From: Chloroflexota bacterium
GTDB taxonomy: Bacteria; Chloroflexota; Limnocylindria; Limnocylindrales; CSP1-4
Assembly (NCBI GenBank): GCA_016200675.1
Contig: JACQEH010000151.1
Location: 1 to 7,147, forward strand
Length of the DNA: 7,147 bases
Reading direction: 5' to 3'
Part shown: positions 1 through 4,244 of the stretch, piece after piece
Position numbering within the stretch: the stretch's first letter is position 1
Layout: every line of letters begins with the position of its first letter
The notes under the pieces: model-generated
Seen by the model: the letters and a program-made list of their open reading frames with translations, nothing else
Database searches by the model: none
What the model was told of the DNA's origin: nothing
Translations under genes and position numbers: made by a program

Positions 1-1
1 G

Positions 2-733
2 TCGATCGCGTCCCGTCCCTCCTGCCCGTACCTGACCGGCGCGAGCCGGGCCTGGGTCGCCTCCGGCCCCTCGGCCGACCATCGCTGTGATGCCGTCGCT
101 CCCGCAGCCATGCTGTCGCCCGAGAAGCAGCGCCGGCTGTGCCTGACCGAAACCCACGTCACGTGCGCGACGTATCTTGCCGCCCTCGCGGCCCGTGAGG
201 AGCGCGGGCTCGGCTCCGCGGACCCCACGCCCGGGTGGGGATGGGTCCGGACGACCCCGGTCGTCGATGGTTCCATCGGCATCGGGTCGTCGATCGCGGC
301 CCTGGTCACGGAGCGCCGGGGCTGGCAGGTCATTCCGGCCATCGCGCTCGTGGGCGCCCTCGCGGCACTCGGACTGTCGAACCTGGGGTCGGGGACCCCG
401 ACGACGACGGGCAGGCCGACGGGCACGAACGGGGCGGTGACGAGCCCGGCGACATCGCCGCGGCCGAGCTCGAGCTCCATGGGGAGTCCGTCGCCCGCAC
501 CATCGGTCCCTCCGATCGAGACGCCCGGACCGACCGCTCCGCCGACCGCCACGCCAGGCCCGACACCGGCCGCCAGCCCGGCGCCGACCGTTCGAACCAC
601 CTACACGGTCAAGTCCGGCGACACGCTCTACGGCATCGCGAATCAGTTCGGGGTAAGCGTCAGCGCGCTCAAGTCGCTCAATGGGCTGACATCCAACACG
701 CTTCACGTCGGCCAGGTCGTGAAGATCCCATGA
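2..733 (+). CDS. Membrane-anchored LysM-domain protein with N-terminal Cys motif (5' end outside the window)
   Basis: The frame is open from the first bases of the window, so the true start probably lies upstream. An ATG at 110 would give 207 residues but would cut off the first part of a cysteine motif, so I treat the gene as 5'-partial with 243 visible residues. In that numbering the head has C8-P-Y-L, H27-R-C29, K42-Q...C47-L and H52-x2-C55, a spacing that suggests metal binding; I recall similar heads in Chloroflexota LysM proteins. A hydrophobic helix follows at about 107-129, then a Pro/Ser/Thr-rich linker (about 130-197), then one LysM domain (198-243) with the typical YTVKSGDTLYGIA opening and an N-x-L-x-V-G-Q-x-V-x-I-P ending at the TGA stop. 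Inferred topology is head in the cytoplasm and LysM outside, binding peptidoglycan or another glycan. It converges with the glycosylase gene, 27 bases between stops. The role of the head is unknown. Confidence 0.82.
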   Translation, partial: SIASRPSCPYLTGASRAWVASGPSADHRCDAVAPAAMLSPEKQRRLCLTETHVTCATYLAALAAREERGLGSADPTPGWGWVRTTPVVDGSIGIGSSIAALVTERRGWQVIPAIALVGALAALGLSNLGSGTPTTTGRPTGTNGAVTSPATSPRPSSSSMGSPSPAPSVPPIETPGPTAPPTATPGPTPAASPAPTVRTTYTVKSGDTLYGIANQFGVSVSALKSLNGLTSNTLHVGQVVKIP

Positions 734-760
734 CAGCGCATCAGTGCGTCGCGGCCACGT

Positions 761-1651
761 TCAGCGCTGGCAGCCTCGGCACCAGGACGTCGCCTCGCTG
801 CGCGACGAGACCTCGCTGATCCGCGTCCCGCACCTCGGGCAGGGCGTGCCGCCTTTCAGGTGGACGGCCAGGAAGTCGCGAACCTCGGTCTCGAACTTCG
901 GCGGGACGCGCGCCCGCAGCATGTCGCTCGCGCGGGCGAGCGTCTGGCGCATCGCCGCGTAGAGCTCGTCGACCTCCTCGGGCGCCAGGGACGATCGCTT
1001 CCGGAACGGGTTGAGGCGGGCTGCGTGGAGGATCTCGTCGCTGTAGGCATTCCCGATGCCGGCGACGAATGCCTGGTTGCGGAGGAGCGGCTTCAGCTCG
1101 CCCGGGTGGCGCCGGATCCGGTCTCGCCAGACCTCGAGGGTGAGGGCCGGGTCGTCGGCGTCGGGGCCCTGCTCCTCGGTGGCGCCCCCCGGTCCGTCAT
1201 ACCCGGGGATTGCCCGCTCCTGGCCGGCCGGCAACAGGTAGACCTTGCCCATCTGCGTCGGATCCCGATAGCGCACCTCGACCGCGGCATCGTTCGGCGG
1301 CATCCACGCCGCGCCCCGGGTCCACCGGGCGGTCCGGTCCGGAGCTCGGCCCCTGGGCCCGAAGGCGAGGACGACGGCCGTGCGGGTGGGCACCGGCCGG
1401 CTGGGTTCGGCCAGCTGGAACCGTCCGGTCAGCATCGCGTTCACGGCGATGGCGTCGCGGTCCAACTGGAAGCGCAGGAACTTGCCGCGCCGCACGAGGG
1501 CGACGAGTCGCTGTCCGACCATCGCCTCCAGCTCGGCCGGCGTCCCACGGACCGCCAGGGGCCCGGGAGCTCGCGCCCGGATCAGCGGCCGGCCCCGGAG
1601 CGCGGCATCGAAGGCTTCGGAAACCACGATCAGGTCGGGGAGCTCAGGCAC
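761..1651 (-). CDS. mutM: Formamidopyrimidine-DNA glycosylase family protein (Fpg/Nei, MutM-like)
   Basis: Base-excision repair enzyme family that removes oxidised bases and nicks the DNA by beta/delta-elimination. The GTG at 1651 was chosen because it puts Pro at residue 2 and Glu at 3 (VPELPD), the catalytic N-terminus exposed once the initiator is removed; the frame stays open far upstream but only antisense to the next gene. The product is 296 residues, slightly longer than the usual 270-290. Visible elements: K57 in RRGKFL (the conserved Lys), MLTGRF at 73-78, a helix-two-turn-helix with GIGNAYSDEIL (198-208), and a C-terminal zinc finger C271-x2-C274-x16-C291-x2-C294 ending in Gln-Arg. 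Odd points: PELPD instead of PELPE, Asn71 where His is usual before the M-L-T-G-R motif, and Glu286 at the place of the DNA-binding Arg of the zinc-finger hairpin (R258 in E. coli Fpg). Family membership is firm; 8-oxoguanine specificity is not. It has its own promoter, divergent from the S1 gene. Confidence 0.9.
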   Translation of the reverse strand: MPELPDLIVVSEAFDAALRGRPLIRARAPGPLAVRGTPAELEAMVGQRLVALVRRGKFLRFQLDRDAIAVNAMLTGRFQLAEPSRPVPTRTAVVLAFGPRGRAPDRTARWTRGAAWMPPNDAAVEVRYRDPTQMGKVYLLPAGQERAIPGYDGPGGATEEQGPDADDPALTLEVWRDRIRRHPGELKPLLRNQAFVAGIGNAYSDEILHAARLNPFRKRSSLAPEEVDELYAAMRQTLARASDMLRARVPPKFETEVRDFLAVHLKGGTPCPRCGTRISEVSSRSEATSWCRGCQR

Positions 1652-1661
1652 GGTCGTCGCG

Positions 1662-1667
1662 ATTGTA
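1662..1667 (-). promoter_or_regulatory. Candidate -10 box of the glycosylase gene
   Basis: On the minus strand TACAAT (5 of 6 to TATAAT) ends 10 bases before the GTG at 1651. Transcription would start about 4 bases upstream of that codon, giving a nearly leaderless message, which fits the absence of a Shine-Dalgarno sequence. The -35 region at normal spacing (about 1685-1690) matches poorly. The box lies opposite the proposed -35 of the rightward S1 promoter. Confidence 0.38.
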
Positions 1668-1692
1668 GCCACGGAGACCCGTGTGCTAGACT
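1663..1692 (+). promoter_or_regulatory. Candidate sigma70-type promoter of the S1 gene
   Basis: TTGTAG (1663-1668) and TAGACT (1687-1692) are separated by 18 bases, and TG at 1684-1685 makes an extended -10 (TGCTAGACT). The clpC promoter has almost the same extended -10 (TGCTAGGAT), which supports both. The expected transcription start is near 1699, leaving a leader of about 167 bases before the start codon at 1866. Confidence 0.5.
1670..1683. promoter_or_regulatory. Inverted repeat between the -35 and -10 of the S1 promoter (possible operator)
   Basis: CACGG, 4 bases, CCGTG form a perfect 5-base inverted repeat inside the S1 promoter spacer and just upstream of the proposed mutM -10. A further CCGTGG lies at 1694-1699, at the expected S1 transcription start. 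The position would suit a repressor acting on both divergent promoters, but short GC-rich inverted repeats are frequent by chance in such DNA. Confidence 0.22.
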
Positions 1693-1798
1693 CCCGTGGC
1701 CCTCCGGGCAGGACAGTTGAAGAGCAACGATCAACCCGATTCGATGTCGAAGGAGCGGACCGCGGCGAGTCATCCACGGACCACTTGATCGCAGAGGT

Positions 1799-1833
1799 AC
1801 GGCTTGAGCGCTGCTCGAGCCGTTTCTGATTCT
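1799..1833 (+). terminator. Terminator-like hairpin inside the S1 leader (possible attenuator)
   Basis: Bases 1799-1809 pair with 1813-1823 over 11 consecutive positions (one G-U at 1805/1817) around a 3-base loop. A moderately T-rich stretch follows (TTTCTGATTCT, 1823-1833). This has the shape of an intrinsic terminator. It lies downstream of the proposed S1 promoter and about 28 bases before the Shine-Dalgarno sequence. No gene ends immediately upstream on this strand, so it is more likely a leader element than a terminator of another transcript. The T run is interrupted, so termination strength is uncertain. Confidence 0.42.
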
Positions 1834-1851
1834 GGTGGGACTTTGGACTGC

Positions 1852-1862
1852 AGGAGTTGATC
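1852..1862 (+). promoter_or_regulatory. Extended Shine-Dalgarno sequence that decides the S1 start codon
   Basis: AGGAGTTGATC differs by one base from AGGAGGTGATC, the complement of the 16S rRNA 3' tail. The AGGAG core ends at 1856, 9 bases before TTG at 1866, which is good spacing. The other in-frame TTG at 1857 touches the core and lies within the pairing region, so it is unlikely to initiate. ATG at 1893 is a weaker alternative. Confidence 0.6.
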
Positions 1863-1865
1863 GAA

Positions 1866-4058
1866 TTGACCGAAGAAGAGCAGGGCGGGACGATGCCGCC
1901 GGCCGAGGCGATTGCCGAGGCCCCGGCGCCCGAACAGACCGACCCGGCGCCCGACGCCGTGGACGATCCCGCCGAGACCGCCGTCGCGGATGCGCCGGCC
2001 GTGATTGACGAGGCCGGCACCGCTGACGCGGTCGCTCCGACCGACGCGGTCGCAAACGCGCCAGCCGCGGTGGTCGATCCGACGCCCGAAGCCGCGCCCG
2101 CGGACGCTCCCGCCGTCGACGAGGTCGCAGCGGCCGCGTCCGCTCCGTTCGTCGAGGACGCCCCGGCAGCGACCGACGGCGAATCTGCTCCGGAGCCGGT
2201 CGAGGCACCGCCCGCGGAGCCCGAGGCCGAGCTCACGCCCGTGGCCGAGGACGAGCTCACGCCCGTGGCCGAGGACGAGATGGCCCACGCGCCGGCTGCG
2301 GCGCCCGCGCCGTCCCGCCGCCCGGGCCCCGAGCCGACCACGATGGAAGAGCTCCTTGCCGAGCAGGACGCCGACATCAAGAGCTTCAAGCACGGCGACG
2401 TCGTCGAAGGGACCGTCGTCCGGATCGACAAGGACGAGATCCTCGTCGACATCGGGGCCAAGAGCGAAGGCGTCGTCAGCAACCGCGAGCTCTTCGGGCG
2501 TCACGGCGAATCCCAGCCTGCGCTCGCGATCGGCGACGTCGTGCTCGTCTACGTCCTGCAGCCGGAGTCGCCCGAGGGCCACGTGGTCCTCTCCCTCCGC
2601 CGGGCCGGCCTCGAGCGCAAGTGGCGTGCGATGCAGGAGCAGCTCGAGGCGGGCGTCATCATCGAGGCCCCGGTCATCGACCACAACAAGGGCGGCCTCA
2701 TCGTCGACTGCGGCATCCGCGGCTTCGTCCCGATCAGCCAGATCGTGGACTTCCCGCGCCGGCCCCAGAACGACCAGCCGCGCGACGCGGCCCAGGAGAT
2801 CGCCGAGAAGCTGATGCCGTTCGTCGGCCGCAAGCTTCGGCTGAAGATCCTCGAGGTCAATCGCAAGGCCAATCGCCTGATCCTGTCGGAGAAGGTGGCC
2901 CTCTACGAGGAGCGGCGCGAGAAGCGCGACGAGCTCTTCAGCAGCCTCCAGGTCGGCCAGAAGGTCACGGGCACCGTGCGGAGCATCGCCCCGTTCGGCG
3001 TCTTCATCGATCTCGGCGGCATCGACGGCCTCGTCCACAAGAGCGAGCTCTCGTGGAACAAGGTCAACAACCCCGAAGCCGGCTACCGCGTCGGCGAGGA
3101 GGTCGAGGCCGAGGTCATCGACATCAACCACGAGCGTGGCCGGATCAGCCTCTCGATCCGCCGCCTGCAGCCGGATCCGTGGCACTCCACGGTCGCGGAC
3201 TTCAAGGTCGGCGACATCATCGACGGGACCGTCACCAAGCTGGTCAACTTCGGCGCCTTCGTCCGCGTCCGGGATGGCCTCGAGGGCCTGATCCACATCA
3301 GCGAGCTGAGCCATCAGCGGGTCGCCCACCCGGGCGATGTCGTCCACGAGGGCCAGAACCTCAAGCTGAAGATCATCAGCCTCGACTCCGAGCGGCACCG
3401 CCTCGGCCTCAGCCTCAAGCAGGCCGAGGAGCCGCCGGCCCGGCCGATGCCGGAACCGGGTGCCGCACCGATGGCGGCCCCGAGCCCGCGACCCGAGCGT
3501 CGGCCGCGCCCGGACCGGGAGCGGGAGCGTGGCTACTCGGCCTCGGATGCCGTCCAGGAGCCCGAGGGCGGGATCGACACCACCCTGGCCGCGGCCTTCG
3601 CGGGCGTCCGCGAGCAGCTGGCAGCGGCGGAGCTCGTCGACGCCGAACCGGCAGCCGAGAGCGAAGCGGAGGCGGCCGGCGCCGCTCCCGAGGTCGAGCC
3701 CGCAGCGGTCGAGCCCGCGCCGGAACCCGAGCCCGTCGTCGAACCCGAGCCCGAGCCCGAGCCGGCAGTCGCGGCGATCGAGTCCGCGCCGGAACCCGAG
3801 CCCGAGCCCGAGCCGGCAGTCGCGGCGATCGAGCCGGAGCCGGTCGTCGAGCCCGAGCCCGAGCCCGTCGTCGAGCCCGAGCCGCAGCCGGAGCCCGCCC
3901 TCGAAACCGCTGCCGACGTGGCCGCGCCTGCCGATGACGTGGCCATGGCGAGGGAGAGCGACGCCGTCCCGGCCGAGCCGGTCGCGGTGGGCGCCCCGAC
4001 CGCGGACGGTGCCGACGCCGAGGAACCTGCCGACGGGGAGAAGGCCGCGCCGGCCTGA
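1866..4058 (+). CDS. rpsA: Ribosomal protein S1 (bS1-like), four S1 domains with long acidic tails
   Basis: Single-stranded RNA-binding protein that in bacteria helps the 30S subunit capture mRNA. TTG 1866 is taken as start because of the extended Shine-Dalgarno sequence; the product is 730 residues. Four S1 (OB-fold) domains lie at about 173-247, 259-345, 361-434 and 446-521. Domain 2 has the GGLIVD...GFVPISQ pattern of bS1; domains 3 and 4 have the typical PFGVFIDL...GLVHKSEL and NFGAFVRV...GLIHISEL blocks. The N-terminal 150 or so residues are Ala/Pro/Glu/Asp-rich and look disordered. After domain 4 comes an Arg/Pro-rich basic stretch (about 522-556), then an acidic tail dominated by Pro-Glu repeats. 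Four S1 domains usually make a protein of about 400 residues, so nearly half of this one is tail. It is monocistronic by context: a promoter and long leader in front, a separate promoter for clpC behind. A non-ribosomal S1 protein is possible but less likely. Confidence 0.86.
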   Translation: MTEEEQGGTMPPAEAIAEAPAPEQTDPAPDAVDDPAETAVADAPAVIDEAGTADAVAPTDAVANAPAAVVDPTPEAAPADAPAVDEVAAAASAPFVEDAPAATDGESAPEPVEAPPAEPEAELTPVAEDELTPVAEDEMAHAPAAAPAPSRRPGPEPTTMEELLAEQDADIKSFKHGDVVEGTVVRIDKDEILVDIGAKSEGVVSNRELFGRHGESQPALAIGDVVLVYVLQPESPEGHVVLSLRRAGLERKWRAMQEQLEAGVIIEAPVIDHNKGGLIVDCGIRGFVPISQIVDFPRRPQNDQPRDAAQEIAEKLMPFVGRKLRLKILEVNRKANRLILSEKVALYEERREKRDELFSSLQVGQKVTGTVRSIAPFGVFIDLGGIDGLVHKSELSWNKVNNPEAGYRVGEEVEAEVIDINHERGRISLSIRRLQPDPWHSTVADFKVGDIIDGTVTKLVNFGAFVRVRDGLEGLIHISELSHQRVAHPGDVVHEGQNLKLKIISLDSERHRLGLSLKQAEEPPARPMPEPGAAPMAAPSPRPERRPRPDRERERGYSASDAVQEPEGGIDTTLAAAFAGVREQLAAAELVDAEPAAESEAEAAGAAPEVEPAAVEPAPEPEPVVEPEPEPEPAVAAIESAPEPEPEPEPAVAAIEPEPVVEPEPEPVVEPEPQPEPALETAADVAAPADDVAMARESDAVPAEPVAVGAPTADGADAEEPADGEKAAPA
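2229..2276 (+). repeat. Perfect 24-base tandem duplication in the S1 N-terminal tail
   Basis: Two identical 24-base copies (2229-2252 and 2253-2276) encode ELTPVAED twice, in frame. Identity at the DNA level, including third positions, points to a recent duplication by slippage in a low-complexity region. Confidence 0.9.
3741..3833 (+). repeat. 51-base direct repeat in the Pro-Glu tail of S1
   Basis: A 42-base stretch starting at 3741 recurs exactly at 3792, giving a 51-base (17-codon) period and about 1.8 copies. It encodes PEPEPEPAVAAIE twice and is surrounded by further GAGCCC (Glu-Pro) hexamer runs. Such DNA expands and contracts easily and is a likely place for length differences or assembly collapse. 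Confidence 0.85.
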
Positions 4059-4076
4059 CCTCCCATGCCCGACGCC

Positions 4077-4099
4077 CCGACCTCGCCGGGGAGGTTCGG
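4077..4099 (+). terminator. Weak hairpin after the S1 gene
   Basis: CCGACCTC (4077-4084) can pair with GAGGTTCGG (4091-4099) with one bulged base and a 6-base loop, 18 bases after the S1 stop codon. The position suits a terminator but no T tract follows, so the evidence is weak. Confidence 0.22.
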
Positions 4100-4166
4100 A
4101 CCCCATCCGGATCCGGGTCGACACCGCGCGCCGCCGTGCGTCCGTGCCGCTGAACGCCGTTCGACA

Positions 4167-4193
4167 CGTGCTGGCCCGCACGGGGGCGCGTGC
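4167..4193. promoter_or_regulatory. Three alternating CGTGC/GCACG half-sites at 11-base spacing (possible clpC operator)
   Basis: CGTGC (4167-4171), GCACG (4178-4182) and CGTGC (4189-4193) start exactly 11 bases apart with alternating orientation, so all fall on nearly the same face of the helix. They cover the -35 to -10 region of the clpC promoter. The pattern resembles an operator for a dimeric regulator, which would suit a stress-controlled gene. It does not match the CtsR, HrcA (CIRCE) or HspR consensus, and no regulator is identified. Confidence 0.3.
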
Positions 4194-4199
4194 TAGGAT
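4191..4199 (+). promoter_or_regulatory. Extended -10 promoter element of clpC
   Basis: TGCTAGGAT is an extended -10 (TG, one base, TAGGAT) and repeats the first five bases and final T of the S1 element TGCTAGACT. Transcription would start near 4206, giving a leader of about 39 bases before the ATG at 4245. No good -35 is visible at normal spacing, so the promoter may depend on the extended -10 or on an activator. Confidence 0.5.
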
Positions 4200-4244
4200 G
4201 GCTGGGCGCCGACGTGCGCAGAAGGGGACAGGCGTTCGAAACCG

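Larger units (their letters stand above)
1699..1865 (+). promoter_or_regulatory. Long S1 mRNA leader with segments complementary to the ribosome binding site
   Basis: CGATCAAC (1728-1735) is complementary to GTTGATCG (1856-1863), which is part of the extended Shine-Dalgarno region. ATTCGAT (1739-1745) is complementary to ATCGAAT (1860-1866), which reaches the TTG start codon. TTGATCG occurs a second time at 1785-1791 and could compete for 1728-1734. The leader can therefore be drawn with the ribosome binding site closed or open. E. coli rpsA is known to be autoregulated through its leader; an equivalent here is inference, and no known riboswitch class is recognised. Confidence 0.35.

Noticed and set aside
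734..769. CAGCGC (734-739) and GCGCTG (764-769) as a bidirectional terminator between the convergent genes
   Set aside because: Only 6 pairs around a 24-base loop, no T tract on either side, and the right arm lies inside the glycosylase gene.
1699..1709. GCCC-TCC-GGGC mini hairpin at the expected S1 transcription start
   Set aside because: A 4-pair stem is too short to mean much in DNA of this GC content.
1717..1745. A second S1 promoter, TTGAAG (1717-1722) with TTCGAT (1740-1745)
   Set aside because: The -10 matches poorly and has no extended TG element; the upstream pair is better.
1652..2482. Open minus-strand extension of the glycosylase frame by 277 codons upstream of the GTG at 1651
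   Set aside because: It runs antisense through the S1 gene start, is Ala/Ser/Gly/Thr-rich without any domain, and would bury the catalytic N-terminal Pro that must be at residue 2.
3700..3900. The GAGCCC-rich region as a CRISPR array or intergenic repeat
   Set aside because: The repeats are in frame within the S1 coding sequence, lack unique spacers and encode Pro-Glu tracts.
2621..3937. Long Arg/Pro/Gly-rich plus-strand frame inside the S1 gene
   Set aside because: It is an out-of-frame reading of the S1 domains and the Pro-Glu repeat; no recognisable domain or ribosome binding site.
4188..4196. GCGTGCTAG as the right half of a CIRCE (HrcA) element upstream of clpC
   Set aside because: It resembles GAGTGCTAA, but there is no matching left half 9 bases before it, and TGCTAG is explained by the extended -10 also seen at the S1 promoter.
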